Positions 10,410-21,330 of a stretch of DNA of 64,000 nt are shown piece after piece. A program made the position numbers and the translations under genes. Origin of the DNA: Pirellula sp. (GTDB lineage: Bacteria > Planctomycetota > Planctomycetia > Pirellulales > Pirellulaceae); contig JAJTEK010000018.1 of NCBI GenBank assembly GCA_021299695.1, positions 1-64,000 on the forward strand, written 5' to 3'. Below the pieces are notes generated by a model that was not told the DNA's origin, searched no databases, and worked only from the letters and a program-made list of their open reading frames with translations. Position 1 is the first letter of the stretch; each line of letters opens with the position of its first letter.

Positions 10410-11255
10410 ATGAAAGGCAATTGTCCCATGAAGTTATTCGAAGGCAAAAAAGGACTGATTCTCGGAGTGGCCAACGATCGCTCGATCGCTTGGGCCATCG
10501 CCAAAGAAATCATGGAGCAAGGGGGCATTTGCGGTTTCTCCCATTTGCCCGACAAGCCCGATGACGATAAGAAAAAGAACCACCTGCGCGTCAGCAAGTG
10601 CGTCGAGCAATACCCGGCCCAAACGGCTTTCCTACGTCCCTTGGATGTCCAAGACGACCACCAAGTCCAGAACTTCATGGACGCGGCCGCCAAGGACTTC
10701 GGACAAATCGACTTTCTGCTCCACTCCATCGCGTTTGCCGATCGAGACGACCTGACGCGAGACACCGTCGAGACAAGCCGAGCAGGTTTCAAATTGGCCA
10801 TGGACGTGAGTGTCTACAGCTTGATCTCAGTGACCAACGCCGCTCGCAGCATGCTCAAACCCGACTCGTCGGTCCTGACGATGACCTACTTCGGCGGCGA
10901 AAAATGCGTCCCCGGATACAACGTCATGGGGATCTGCAAGGCCGCCCTCGATGCGACCGTCAGATACCTCGCCTACGATCTTGGCCCTCAAGGTATTCGC
11001 GTCAACGGCGTGAGCGCAGGTCCCCTCAAGACCCTAGCCGGTGTTGCCGCCGGCGTCGGTGAAATGCAGGAATACTACGACTACGTCGCACCCCTGGGCC
11101 GCTGCGTGACCCACGAAGAGGTAGGTCGATCGGGATCCTACCTGCTGAGCTCCTACAGCAACGGAATCACCGGCGAAATCCTTCACGTCGATTCCGGCTA
11201 CAACATCATGGGTAGCCCAGGGCGATTGCTCGAGCAGTTCCGCAAAGGAACCTGA
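10410..11255 (+). CDS. fabI: Enoyl-[ACP] reductase (FabI)
   Basis: GKKGLILGVANDRSIAWAIAKEI; YFGGEKCVPGYNVMGICKAALDATVRYLAYDLGPQGIRVNGVSAGPLKTLA. Confidence 0.93.
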   Translation: MKGNCPMKLFEGKKGLILGVANDRSIAWAIAKEIMEQGGICGFSHLPDKPDDDKKKNHLRVSKCVEQYPAQTAFLRPLDVQDDHQVQNFMDAAAKDFGQIDFLLHSIAFADRDDLTRDTVETSRAGFKLAMDVSVYSLISVTNAARSMLKPDSSVLTMTYFGGEKCVPGYNVMGICKAALDATVRYLAYDLGPQGIRVNGVSAGPLKTLAGVAAGVGEMQEYYDYVAPLGRCVTHEEVGRSGSYLLSSYSNGITGEILHVDSGYNIMGSPGRLLEQFRKGT

Positions 11256-11266
11256 TCGAGCCGCTC

Positions 11267-12943
11267 TTATTTTGCCCAATCCCGAACTTGCATCGACAAA
11301 TGCTTGCGCCAGTTCGGGTTGTCAAGCTTGGGATAGTCGGTCCGCAAGTGCACCCCTCGCGATTCGGTCCTGGCCAAGGCCGCCTGGGCCATCATCAGGC
11401 TGACTGTCAGCATGTTTTGCAACTCCCAGCCTTCCATCCCACCGGGCTGGTGCGAGAGGACATAACTGCTGTAGCGGTTGAGCTGCTGTAGCGCCTCCTC
11501 GAGCTTCTGGTCGGTCCGTTGGACTCCCACATGCCGCCACATCAACGATCGTACCGAATTGCGAATATCCGCAAGATCGATTTCTTGAGGGTCGGCAACC
11601 TGCATTTGATTTTGGATCGGTAGGACACTCAACGATACTGTGGGGTCTTGCAAGGCTGCGTCGGAAGCATGGCGGCCTGCAAGAGCACCATAGACCAAGC
11701 CCTCGAGCAAACTGTTCGAGGCTAGACGGTTGGCCCCGTGAAGGCCGCTACTGGTCACCTCGCCAGCAGCCCATAGACCCGGTAGGCTCGTCCGAGCTTG
11801 GTCGTCGACCAACGCTCCACCGATCATGTAGTGAGCACCAGGACGAACCGGGATCGCGTCTTTGGTGATGTCCAAACCAAAACTCTGGCACACCTTGGCT
11901 ATCCCAGGAAACCGCTGCCGAACGTAATGGGCATCGAGGTGGGCCAAGGTCAGGTAGACACACGCCGACTGCGTCTTTTCCATCTGTGCGACAATCGATT
12001 TGCTGACCACGTCCCGAGGGGCTAGCTCGAGCCGAGGATCGTAGTCCTCCATGAATCGATAGCCATTGGAATCGACCAAATAAGCACCCTCGCCCCGGAC
12101 CGCTTCGGTGATCAAGGTTCGGGAACTCCCAGCAATATAGAGCACGGTTGGGTGGAATTGCATGAATTCCATGTCTCGCATCAAGGCTCCGGCTCGGAAT
12201 GCTATCGCGTGTCCATCCCCCGTCGCTACACGCGGATTGGTCGATTCGCGAAAGACCTGACCACATCCGCCTGTGCAAAGGATCGTTTGCTTGGCCCAGA
12301 TCAGCACCGGAGCTCGCTGCTGGATCGAAACGATCGCACCACAGCATCGATCATCATAAGTCAACAGATCAATCGTGTAAGCTTCCTCGCAAATCTCGAT
12401 ATTCGATAGGCTGCGGGTATGTTGAATCATCGCCCGCATGATCTCTTTGCCAGTCGCATCCCCAAGCGCATGGATGATGCGTTGATGGGAATGCCCCCCC
12501 TCGCGACCAAGAACCAACGCTCCATCGAGTTGGTCGAAACGAGTCCCCCAGCGGATCAACTCGGCGACCCGCTCGGGGGCTTCACGAACCACCATCTCGA
12601 CAGTCCGTAAGTCGCATAAATCGCAACCGGCTACGAGCGTGTCTTGTATGTGATTATCAAACCGATCCTCGGGGTCCCACACACTGGCAATACCCCCCTG
12701 GGCATAGGCGCTATTGGATTCCTCAACCTTGTCCTTGGTCAAAATCATCGTCCGAAGCGACGGGTCGATCTCCTGGGCCGCACGCATCCCGGCAAGTCCC
12801 CCGCCGATGACAAGCACGTCGGTAAAGTAATGCCCCATGCGCTTCGGATCGATCGCCACGAGGTACCGAGGAATCCATTGGGACCACGGGGTCGTGATCC
12901 TCTGGGTCTGAAGCATCTGGTCGTTCAATGCAGGTTCCATCAT
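11267..12943 (-). CDS. nadB: L-aspartate oxidase (NadB)
   Basis: VLVIGGGLAGMRAAQEI; SNSAYAQGGIASVWDPEDRFDNHIQDTLVAG; GLWAAGEVTSSGLHGANRLASNSLLEGLVYG. Confidence 0.93.
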   Translation of the reverse strand: MMEPALNDQMLQTQRITTPWSQWIPRYLVAIDPKRMGHYFTDVLVIGGGLAGMRAAQEIDPSLRTMILTKDKVEESNSAYAQGGIASVWDPEDRFDNHIQDTLVAGCDLCDLRTVEMVVREAPERVAELIRWGTRFDQLDGALVLGREGGHSHQRIIHALGDATGKEIMRAMIQHTRSLSNIEICEEAYTIDLLTYDDRCCGAIVSIQQRAPVLIWAKQTILCTGGCGQVFRESTNPRVATGDGHAIAFRAGALMRDMEFMQFHPTVLYIAGSSRTLITEAVRGEGAYLVDSNGYRFMEDYDPRLELAPRDVVSKSIVAQMEKTQSACVYLTLAHLDAHYVRQRFPGIAKVCQSFGLDITKDAIPVRPGAHYMIGGALVDDQARTSLPGLWAAGEVTSSGLHGANRLASNSLLEGLVYGALAGRHASDAALQDPTVSLSVLPIQNQMQVADPQEIDLADIRNSVRSLMWRHVGVQRTDQKLEEALQQLNRYSSYVLSHQPGGMEGWELQNMLTVSLMMAQAALARTESRGVHLRTDYPKLDNPNWRKHLSMQVRDWAK

Positions 12944-13004
12944 CGATTCCCCTACGATCCACGCAAGTGGCTAGCCAAACAGGCTAAATGGCTAAAAGTG
13001 ATAT

Positions 13005-14033
13005 CTAAGGCCGTTTGCCGTCGGATGGATCCTCATCCAACGCATCATCGAGATCGTCATCGTCGAGGTCTTCATCGTCGAGATCGTCATCCTCAAGATC
13101 GTCATGACGCGGGCGAAGCGGATCGTCGGGATCGAAAAAGAAGTCATCGAGGCCCATCGGCAGAGTGTTGCCACCAAGGGCTTGGCGTTTGCGTTCGGCC
13201 AAAGCCGCCAAATCCAAGGCTTCATCCCCCAAACAAGCGACGATGGCCTCATGCCACGCCTTGTCTTTCGAAAGCGGGTGGCCAGAATCCTGCGCCGCAA
13301 GACGCTTGATCGCGTACCGAAGAACATTGATCCCATCGCGGGCCGAGAAATCGAGTTTCAGCGAGTGGGCCTGCTGGAGAAAGTCGACGGTAAGCTCCAA
13401 AATGTCCGCCTCAGCAAACGGCAGATGGTACTCGAGGATCGCCAGCTCGTCTTTTCGATTCGGAAATCCCACTTGAAGGGTCGGCTGGAGCCGACTCAGG
13501 ATGTAGTCGGGGATCTCATAGGTCGAGTCGTCTTGGTTCATCGTCACGGCGGCTCGAAAGTCTTGATGGGCCGAAATGGTGATCCCAGCGACGATCGATT
13601 CGACATACCGACGCTGGTCGAACAGCGGAGCCAAGGATGCCCATGATTTTTCATTCATCCGATTCCCTTCGTCCAAAACACAAACGCCCCCTCGGATCAT
13701 GGCCGTGACCATCGCCGAGGCGTGGTAGGCGATCTTGCCATTGCTGGCCAGAACCGGGGTGACCAACAAGTCCTCGGGCCGGGTGTCTGCGGTGCATTGG
13801 AAGATGTAAAGTTCCTGCTGACGGGCTGTTGCCGCGGCCATCGCAAGGGCTGTCTTGCCGACCCCCGGGACTCCGACAAGCCTGGGTGTCAGGGGCAAAT
13901 CACCCGGTGCGACCGTCAGCCAACAGGCAGCCAATTGCCTCAAGGGTTCCGATTGGCCGATCCAACGCATGGGATTCTTCACCGGATTGGCAAGCGAGAG
14001 TGCCACTCCGTCGATCGTAACCGATTGACTCAT
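13005..14033 (-). CDS. MoxR-like AAA ATPase with acidic low-complexity C-terminus
   Basis: [39 protein letters not shown]-terminal [28 protein letters not shown]. Confidence 0.8.
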   Translation of the reverse strand: MSQSVTIDGVALSLANPVKNPMRWIGQSEPLRQLAACWLTVAPGDLPLTPRLVGVPGVGKTALAMAAATARQQELYIFQCTADTRPEDLLVTPVLASNGKIAYHASAMVTAMIRGGVCVLDEGNRMNEKSWASLAPLFDQRRYVESIVAGITISAHQDFRAAVTMNQDDSTYEIPDYILSRLQPTLQVGFPNRKDELAILEYHLPFAEADILELTVDFLQQAHSLKLDFSARDGINVLRYAIKRLAAQDSGHPLSKDKAWHEAIVACLGDEALDLAALAERKRQALGGNTLPMGLDDFFFDPDDPLRPRHDDLEDDDLDDEDLDDDDLDDALDEDPSDGKRP

Positions 14034-14054
14034 CGATGCTTTCTCTTTTTTGGT

Positions 14055-15446
14055 TCAGTAAAAAATCTTGTCGATCGGATCGCCGGTCGAAATGGCAAGC
14101 GGTCGGCCTTGGGTGTCGATGACTTCGGCATGGGGGTCGATCCCCAAGGCCCAATAAAGGGTCGCGGCGATGTCTTCGGGGCCGACCGGATCAGAGGCAG
14201 GGTAAGCCCCTTTGGCGTCGCTAGCGCCGTAGATCGCACCTCCTTGCACTCCCCCTCCTGCCATCATCACAGTGTAGCAATCGGGCCAGTGCCCTCGCCC
14301 TTTCCCATCCCGATCCCCAACCTGCGGGCTCCGTCCGAACTCACCCATCCACAAGACAAGGGTATCGTCGAGCAAGCCGTGGGATTCAAGGTCCTCGATG
14401 AGCGTAGGGACTGTCTGATCGCTCATCGGCAACAACCGCTCGCGCAGGTCCTTGAAGTTCTCTTGGTGGGTATCCCACCCCTCGCTCCCCTTGCCTCCGA
14501 TGCTCTGAGAGAAATAGACCGTGACGAACCGCACGCCGGATTGGACGAGCCTCCTTGCCAAAAGGCAGGATTGGCCGTACGTCGAACGTCCGTAAGCGTC
14601 CCGCAATGCCGGGTCTTCGCTCCCGAGGTCCAGGGCGTCTTTCAAGCCGGTCGATGAGAGAATCTTCAATGCTTGCTGCTGGAGTTGGTCCAAACCTCTT
14701 GCGTCGGACGATTGCTCGATGAGCCGTTTCTCCAGATCGATCAATTCGACCAATCCACGGCGTCTGTGAAGACGGGCCAAATCGATATTCGCAGGAAGCT
14801 GCAATTCCGGTAGACCGAACTCGGCGGAATTCGGATCGGACTGAAAAAAATAGGGATCGTATTGCTTGCCCAAAAAACTCGCGTGCTGCCCCGGTGCGAT
14901 CGCTCCGTCGCGAAGCACGTGAGGATAAGCCACAAAGGTGGGAACACCTGGAACCGGCTCGGAGAACTTCGCTACACTCGATCCGTACGCGGGGAACAGC
15001 TCCAGGGTATCGCGCAGTCGGATGTCGTCGGTCGCAGGCCGTTTTCCAGTCAAAGAGTAGTAGCAAGCCGGATTGTGGTTTTTCATATCGTGATGGACGC
15101 TGCGGATCTGCGCCCAGCGATCGAGCTGCGCCCCCCATCGGGGCAAATACTCGCAGACGGGCGAACCGGCGACGGCCGACGAGATGGACTTGAATTCCCC
15201 CCGGATTCCATCGGGCGCATCAGGCTTCATGTCGAATGTATCGATATGGCTCGGGCCCCCGTACTGATGCAGAAAAATCACGCTCTTGGCCCGTGCCTTG
15301 CGAGGCTTCGAGTCGCTCGGAGGACTCCCAATCCCCGCAAGATTCAACCCGCCACCTAAAAGACCAGCGAGCCCAAACTGGCTGGCTTGCAATAAGCATT
15401 GCCGTCGGTGGATCGATCGTTGGAATTCAAGACATCCTTTAGCCAT
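14055..15446 (-). CDS. DUF1501 domain protein
   Basis: FLHQYGGPSHIDTFDMKPDAPDGIRGEFKSI; LWMGEFGRSPQVGDRDGKGRGHWPDCYTVMMAGGGVQGG. Confidence 0.9.
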   Translation of the reverse strand: MAKGCLEFQRSIHRRQCLLQASQFGLAGLLGGGLNLAGIGSPPSDSKPRKARAKSVIFLHQYGGPSHIDTFDMKPDAPDGIRGEFKSISSAVAGSPVCEYLPRWGAQLDRWAQIRSVHHDMKNHNPACYYSLTGKRPATDDIRLRDTLELFPAYGSSVAKFSEPVPGVPTFVAYPHVLRDGAIAPGQHASFLGKQYDPYFFQSDPNSAEFGLPELQLPANIDLARLHRRRGLVELIDLEKRLIEQSSDARGLDQLQQQALKILSSTGLKDALDLGSEDPALRDAYGRSTYGQSCLLARRLVQSGVRFVTVYFSQSIGGKGSEGWDTHQENFKDLRERLLPMSDQTVPTLIEDLESHGLLDDTLVLWMGEFGRSPQVGDRDGKGRGHWPDCYTVMMAGGGVQGGAIYGASDAKGAYPASDPVGPEDIAATLYWALGIDPHAEVIDTQGRPLAISTGDPIDKIFY

Positions 15447-15472
15447 GGTATTGCCCTTTCATCGGCCTTGCA

Positions 15473-18319
15473 TCAGCGAAGCATCATGAATTCTTTGCTG
15501 TTGAGCAGCGCCCAGAGAAGATCCTCCAAGACCACACGCACCGCGGCTCGATCCGAATCGACCGTCGGCTCCAACGCATCAAGGCTGCTGCGAAGCTCGC
15601 GTTGGGAGGGTTTTCTAGACAAAGCTCTCAAGAACATCTCTTCGATGACTTGCTCGGGACTCATCGCGCTCGAATCCCCCTTGGCATGCAACTGAAGTTG
15701 CTGGACATACCCATCGAGGCGATTGCCGGGGGCGGCGATCTTGTCTCGAATTTCAACCCCGTTGGTCATGGCCAAGGATTGCCCCAAGGAGATCTGACTT
15801 GAGCGCTCGCATTCGCACACAAGCAGACGATTCGGTTTTCCGAAGGTGGTCAAGAAGCCCGGTTTCTTTGGGATTCCCGGCATTCGCATGGCACTATAAA
15901 CCGTCGAATGGTCCTCATCCCCGGTTCGTAGTGGACTAGGGACGCCGGTCACCTCGCTGATCGCGTCGATCAACGGTTCTGCGGCGAGTCGCCGAAGAGG
16001 ATACGAAGCAAAGTAAGGCGTTGTCGGTAAGAGATTCTCATCGCTCGACTCGGCGATGCTCGCGCGGGCAAAAGTCGAACTTGCCAAAATATTCCGCGAG
16101 AGCCGCTTGAGCGAATAGCCTTCCGCTCGCATATCCGTTGCGAGTTGTTCGAGAAGCTCGGGATTGCTAGGCGGATTCGATTCCCTAAAGTCATCCGGAG
16201 GCTCGACGATCCCTCGACCAAAGTACTGGTACCAAATCCGGTTGGCCAAATTGGCATCGAATTGACGATTGTCCAGAGTTAGCCAGCTTGCAAAGTCCTG
16301 GAGAACCGTCCGGCCCGGCTGGGGCTCTAGCTCCTGAGTTGCCGAAGCGTCACGGGTTTGCGTGTGAACGGAACCCAACCCGGAAGGACCGACCATCTTC
16401 GATCGACCCGGATGCTTGATCTGAGGCTTTTTATCACTGAGCGAGATCACCTCGTCGCCTGTAATCACATGCTTGTCCAATGCATCCTTGGGCTTGTTGT
16501 CGATCTGCTTGCGCTCGAGAGTCGTAAAGTGGGCGGCCAAACCATAGTAGTCGTCTTGCTTCCATCGGTCGAACGGGTGGTTATGGCATTTGGCACAGGC
16601 GATGCGCACGCCGAGAAATACCTGAGCCGAGGATTCGGCGGCGATCTCCGCGTCGCGATGGGTGCGATAGAACGAAGCCGGTGGATTCTCGTACGTGCTC
16701 CCGAGACTCGAGACGAGCTGGCCGATCCACTCCTGAAGCGGACGATCCGATGCGATCTGCTCTCGGAGCCATTCATGCAATAAACTCGCTCCTCGGGAAC
16801 TCATCACCTTGTCTTCGTTGCGAACCAAATCGCTCCAACGCATCGCCCACGCATAATCGAACCCTGGGTCGGCTAGCAACTGATCGATCCACCGATCGTT
16901 CCGCATCGGACTCCGATCGGCGAGGTACTCCAAGGTCTCTTCGGGCGATGGGAGCCGCCCGACCGTCGCCAAAAAGAGCCTTCGGATAAACATTCCATCG
17001 TCGGCTCGATCCGCCAGAGCGATCTGAAGCTGCTCGGACTGCTCGGCGATCGTCCGGTCGTAAGGATGGTTGTAGGTATGGTCGTAAGTATGGTCGGTCT
17101 CTCCAGGGAGCGAACCTTGAGCAAGACCGGAAACTTGGTTGAGACTCGAGTCCCCAAGAAACACGATGCGCGAGGCCGAACGGCCATCGAGATAGGTCGC
17201 CCCAATCGAAAGGTCCATCGCATGTTCCGCCTCGATCGTCCCGTCTCCCCGGACTTCGACCCCCGAGGGCAAGCTCGGTTCGAGCCTCGACCAATTGGTC
17301 ACATCCCGCACCGCACCGTCTGCGAAGCGAGCTTGGACGATGATCCGTGCGATTCGATTCCCCTGGACAATCCGCTGACTGGCCGGAAAGACTTCCAGGG
17401 AAGTGACCGACGGGGCGCTCGATGGCATGGCTCCCTGATCGATCCAATCGAGGATCGCCTTGTAGTGCGGACTGTCCTCTGAGAATCGCTTGCCTCCCTG
17501 GTGAGCTTGCGCTGCGGTGGCCTTCGTGAGTATCAAACTTTTGGACGGATCGAAAGCATCGATACGACGCTGTCCGAATTCGACCGCCAGCCGGTAGTAA
17601 TCAAAAATCGGATCATCCCCTCGGAGGCTCAGGCGAAAACCCCCTTTGCCGTGAAGGTTCCCATGGCATGTGCCGAGATTGCAGCCGCTGCGCGTCAGCG
17701 TCGAAATCACCTCGCGATCGAAAGCCACCGGCGAGTCCGAAGCGATATGAAGCGTCGCTTGCGCTGCGATCGAACCCGAAGGTTGTTCGTAGCGGGCGGT
17801 GATCTGCGTCGTACCGGTTCTCAAAGCGATCCATCGACCCGCTTCGAACCGTGCAAGCTCAGGCTCTTGCGCCTCCCAAGTCAACTGCACCTGGCCTGTC
17901 ACATCGATCGCTGCTCCGTCGGATCCGACGAGCAAGACCACAACCTGCGCAGGGTATCGCTCCGAAGTGTGCAGGATCTCAGGGAGAATTTTCAAGCTCC
18001 CTGCCTGCTCGCCCCGACCTTCGGAAGTCTCGCTGGGCGTGGTACCGCTAAGCGTTGCACCCCGCACGTCGCAAGAAGCCATCGGCACGAGCCACCACGC
18101 CAGAAGGAGCCCCAAAAGGAGCCCCAAAAAAAGCCGGGGAGCTCTTCGATGGGTGTTCAAACGGGCCGTCCGACCGAGGCGATTGCAGAGGCGGCTGCAG
18201 AAGCAACTGCCCAAGAGATGGTCCAAGTACGACACGAACGACACGGTAGATAGGCCAAGTGCAAACACGGGTCGAGTTGTGCTTTCCATTTCGGAATCGG
18301 AGCCAAAAGAATCGGACAA
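15473..18319 (-). CDS. DUF1549/DUF1553 domain protein (planctomycete cytochrome-like family)
   Basis: GCNLGTCHGNLHGKGGFRLSLRG; FLGVRIACAKCHNHPFDRWKQDDYYGLAAHF; NRIWYQYFGRGIVEPPDDFRESNPPSNPELLEQLA. Confidence 0.9.
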   Translation of the reverse strand: MSDSFGSDSEMESTTRPVFALGLSTVSFVSYLDHLLGSCFCSRLCNRLGRTARLNTHRRAPRLFLGLLLGLLLAWWLVPMASCDVRGATLSGTTPSETSEGRGEQAGSLKILPEILHTSERYPAQVVVLLVGSDGAAIDVTGQVQLTWEAQEPELARFEAGRWIALRTGTTQITARYEQPSGSIAAQATLHIASDSPVAFDREVISTLTRSGCNLGTCHGNLHGKGGFRLSLRGDDPIFDYYRLAVEFGQRRIDAFDPSKSLILTKATAAQAHQGGKRFSEDSPHYKAILDWIDQGAMPSSAPSVTSLEVFPASQRIVQGNRIARIIVQARFADGAVRDVTNWSRLEPSLPSGVEVRGDGTIEAEHAMDLSIGATYLDGRSASRIVFLGDSSLNQVSGLAQGSLPGETDHTYDHTYNHPYDRTIAEQSEQLQIALADRADDGMFIRRLFLATVGRLPSPEETLEYLADRSPMRNDRWIDQLLADPGFDYAWAMRWSDLVRNEDKVMSSRGASLLHEWLREQIASDRPLQEWIGQLVSSLGSTYENPPASFYRTHRDAEIAAESSAQVFLGVRIACAKCHNHPFDRWKQDDYYGLAAHFTTLERKQIDNKPKDALDKHVITGDEVISLSDKKPQIKHPGRSKMVGPSGLGSVHTQTRDASATQELEPQPGRTVLQDFASWLTLDNRQFDANLANRIWYQYFGRGIVEPPDDFRESNPPSNPELLEQLATDMRAEGYSLKRLSRNILASSTFARASIAESSDENLLPTTPYFASYPLRRLAAEPLIDAISEVTGVPSPLRTGDEDHSTVYSAMRMPGIPKKPGFLTTFGKPNRLLVCECERSSQISLGQSLAMTNGVEIRDKIAAPGNRLDGYVQQLQLHAKGDSSAMSPEQVIEEMFLRALSRKPSQRELRSSLDALEPTVDSDRAAVRVVLEDLLWALLNSKEFMMLR

Positions 18320-18430
18320 CTAGGAGTTGGAGGATCTCCAAGTATAGCTAAAGTTACTCCGTCTCGTAGTGAAAACCCGTCCTCGATTTCGAGGATCTGC
18401 CCGCTGAAGCCCTCTGAAGTATCGAAAATA

Positions 18431-18844
18431 ATGACACAAGAGCCCTTCGACCGTTTTTCCAGTGCCCCGATCTCCCAACTGATTGGATTCCAAGTCGCCC
18501 AAGCGACCCAAGAAGATAAGGAGCTGGGAACGGCCGTGGTAGCTTTGGAGGTCGACGAGCGGTTGCACAACCCCATGGGTCGAGTCCACGGCGGGGTCCT
18601 AGCAGCCCTGGCCGACGCGGCGATGGGGATCGCCTTTGGCCGGATGCTAGACAGCGGCCAGGACTTTTCAACCGTCGATCTGCAAATCCAGTACATGCGC
18701 CCGGTCACGAGCCGACTGCTCAGAGCCACCGCCAAAGTCAAACAACGTGGACTGCGTATGGGTTTTGTCGAATGCGAGATTCGCGACAGTCGCGATCGAC
18801 TCATCGCGTGCTCGACGTGCACCTGCACGACAATCGATATTTGA
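18431..18844 (+). CDS. PaaI-family hotdog thioesterase
   Basis: NPMGRVHGGVLAALADAAMGIAFGRML; VDLQIQYMRPVTS. Confidence 0.85.
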   Translation: MTQEPFDRFSSAPISQLIGFQVAQATQEDKELGTAVVALEVDERLHNPMGRVHGGVLAALADAAMGIAFGRMLDSGQDFSTVDLQIQYMRPVTSRLLRATAKVKQRGLRMGFVECEIRDSRDRLIACSTCTCTTIDI

Positions 18845-18877
18845 CCAGCGCCAAAGATCAAGTCACGGTTGATGCTA

Positions 18878-21112
18878 TCAGGGGCCTGTCGATGCCAATG
18901 GCTCTAGGCTCAAGCGATTCTCGAGATGCTCAAAGAGCGGAAGCTTGCGATAGCTTGCCGCATTCCTGAGCTTCGTCGGGATCCGGCTCGAAACGGCCGC
19001 AAGCACATCCTGCAGTTCGCAGAATCGCAATATACCGATCAACACAAACCCCTTGGAGTAGGCCTCGGGGTCCAGAGAATGAAGCTCCAGCGATTCGATT
19101 TTGTCTGGGGACAACAGGGCCGCATGCAGGGCATGGACCGACATCTGCGCACCGGCTTTGAGTCGGCACCGATCGACGCGATGTTCGGCCAAGACCGCTT
19201 CGATCGAACTGGCGATGCCTGCGACCTGACGACCCTCGAGCGACCAACCGGCCAGCAAGTACGATCGTCTCCAGTGCAGTCCGATCTTATCGGTCGGATC
19301 CCAAGCCCAAGGTCCACGTCCCTCCGGAAAAACCAGGTAGGTGGTCTGGTTGGCTGCGGCTTGGGCCAATAGGGTTCGCCAAGCTTCGCCTAGGATCTGG
19401 CCTTTGACCAAACCATCGCCGCCGACCCCCTGGCTCTCAAGCGACCGGGGGTCCGTGGTGATCGTCCAAGCCCTCCAGAGCGATTCATCCGCAAGAACGA
19501 TTTGGACCGACGGGTCGATCGACTCATCATGGCCCCATGCGCGGATCCGCAGGAGCGTCGAGCAGGGGATCGAGTCGGATCGGCATTCGAGTTGGGTCAC
19601 TTCCCAATCGTCCCGAGAGACCCTGACACCTTGAGCGCCCCTGTCTTGCGCCTCGGTCAGCTCGAGTCGCATTTTCGGCGATCGAGCCGTCGGAATCGCT
19701 CGCGATGCCCCAAGCGCCTGAGCTTCCTGCGCAGTCTCAAGTGCCCCAGCAGACTGTTTATCGGATGGGAAGCTTGGCAGTCGGCCGTGAACCGCTTGGG
19801 AGATCTCAAGGCGGATCGCTTCGCAGCGCAAGTCCCAGGACGCTCGGTCCACGGGAAGCTGGGCCTCGGTCCCAAAGGCGCTCGCAGCGATCGGAACGAA
19901 CCAGTCTTGGACATCCGTGACGCGTTGGTCCGCGGGGAGCGACTCGAAAACCTTCAGGTCGGCTTTGGCAAAGAGGGGTTCGGCGATGCGTTGAAGCTTC
20001 CGTTGGGTGCCGAGCAGATGGCGATCGAACCAAACGAAGCAGCCGAGTTGGAGTTCTTGGGTGTCTTCATGGCCACCGGTGGTCCATTGGATACCGAGAT
20101 TGCTTTTCGGTTCGAGCGCATAGAGCGTGCGCAGTTGCTGTTGGACGCGAAAGACGCCTCGGAGCGGAAAGATGGGGTCTTCGTCGGTGTTGCCTATCAG
20201 CAGGGCGCGAGGATGGACCATCGCGCACAGGGTCGTGTAGTCCCAACCGTAGCGGTTGTTGAAGAACATGCAGTCGCAGTGCCCTCGGACGACTTGATCG
20301 ATGATCTGATCGCGAAGATCCGTTACACCGGCGACCGGTACAGCGACTCGAATCCGAGGATCGATTGCGGCTGCATACCAGCTATAAGCTCCCCCGCCGC
20401 TGCGGCCGGTAATACCGATCTTGGACGCATCGACCTCGGGCCGAGTGACCAAGTAATCGACGGCTCGGATCGCGTTCCATGTTTCGACTCCTGCAGGGGT
20501 ATACCCCCGGGAAGGCCAGTCCCAGCGATTGAAACGGTAGAGCCCGTGGTGGATCCCTTCGATCTCACCGAGTTGGATCGTGTCGATGGCCATGGCGACG
20601 TAGCCCTGACGGGCAAACCAAGCCGGATGGTGTTGGTAGTGGGTTTTATTCCCTAAACTCACCCCATTCTCTTTGACTTGGCCATGCCCGCAGACATAGA
20701 GAATCGCCGGCAGGGGTTTATCGATCTGCTTGGGCCGATAAAGGTTCCCGGTGACGTAGAGTCCCGGACTCGATTGGAAGTGGATCTTTTCAACAATGAG
20801 GTCCTCGTGCTCGAGCGTCCCGGTCGTGACCGCATGAAGTTGGCTCGGGCGTGACTCGAGTGGGGGCAGACCGAGCATTTCTGCAAGTTGCCTGCGGAGT
20901 GTCTCTTGTGCAAGGCTCCATGACTCTTGGGTGCCGAAAGCATGCAAGTCGTTGGCCCTTTCGATTTGCTCGACCCGGGAGCTCAATGCTCGGCGCGTCA
21001 GCTCGATCCCTGGGTTGCCCTCGGGATTCGAGGAGGACTGAGCCAGCGCGATCTGAGCCAGCGCGATCTGAGCCAGCGCGACCAACAGGAGCAAGGCGGT
21101 TCGATTCCACAT
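18878..21112 (-). CDS. Secreted alpha/beta hydrolase (acetyl xylan esterase/prolyl oligopeptidase-like)
   Basis: ILYVCGHGQ; KIGITGRSGGGAYSWYAAAIDPRIRVAVPVAG (GxSGG); signal peptide. Confidence 0.8.
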   Translation of the reverse strand: MWNRTALLLLVALAQIALAQIALAQSSSNPEGNPGIELTRRALSSRVEQIERANDLHAFGTQESWSLAQETLRRQLAEMLGLPPLESRPSQLHAVTTGTLEHEDLIVEKIHFQSSPGLYVTGNLYRPKQIDKPLPAILYVCGHGQVKENGVSLGNKTHYQHHPAWFARQGYVAMAIDTIQLGEIEGIHHGLYRFNRWDWPSRGYTPAGVETWNAIRAVDYLVTRPEVDASKIGITGRSGGGAYSWYAAAIDPRIRVAVPVAGVTDLRDQIIDQVVRGHCDCMFFNNRYGWDYTTLCAMVHPRALLIGNTDEDPIFPLRGVFRVQQQLRTLYALEPKSNLGIQWTTGGHEDTQELQLGCFVWFDRHLLGTQRKLQRIAEPLFAKADLKVFESLPADQRVTDVQDWFVPIAASAFGTEAQLPVDRASWDLRCEAIRLEISQAVHGRLPSFPSDKQSAGALETAQEAQALGASRAIPTARSPKMRLELTEAQDRGAQGVRVSRDDWEVTQLECRSDSIPCSTLLRIRAWGHDESIDPSVQIVLADESLWRAWTITTDPRSLESQGVGGDGLVKGQILGEAWRTLLAQAAANQTTYLVFPEGRGPWAWDPTDKIGLHWRRSYLLAGWSLEGRQVAGIASSIEAVLAEHRVDRCRLKAGAQMSVHALHAALLSPDKIESLELHSLDPEAYSKGFVLIGILRFCELQDVLAAVSSRIPTKLRNAASYRKLPLFEHLENRLSLEPLASTGP
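21038..21082. repeat. 15-bp in-frame tandem repeat, 3 copies, in the signal-peptide region of the hydrolase
   Basis: ctgagccagcgcgat x3; encodes LAQIALAQIALAQ. Confidence 0.9.
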
Positions 21113-21330
21113 GGTACGGTAGGTTGGTAGTTAGGATGGTTGATCGGTTGCTTGGAACTCGGGTCGCAACGCAGTTGGCAGGTATTGATGAAAACGGGAT
21201 GAAATCCCGGCAGGGTAATACCCAATATAGCTCGCTTGGGGGTATGCTGTCATGCGGTCGGCAAGCCGAAGCAAACGAGTGCAGGAACCCAAAAACAATC
21301 GATGAGGCAAACGTCTTGATCCATCGTCTC

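Noticed and set aside
13005-13120. gatcgtcatcgtcgag-type repetition, considered as a possible CRISPR or tandem array
   Set aside because: In-frame acidic Asp/Glu tail of the MoxR-like ATPase; no spacers. No CRISPR array was seen anywhere in the window
20851-21330. N-terminal extension of the MFS-like ORF back to 20851
   Set aside because: Overlaps the divergent hydrolase coding region; the transmembrane protein plausibly starts near 21331 or slightly upstream
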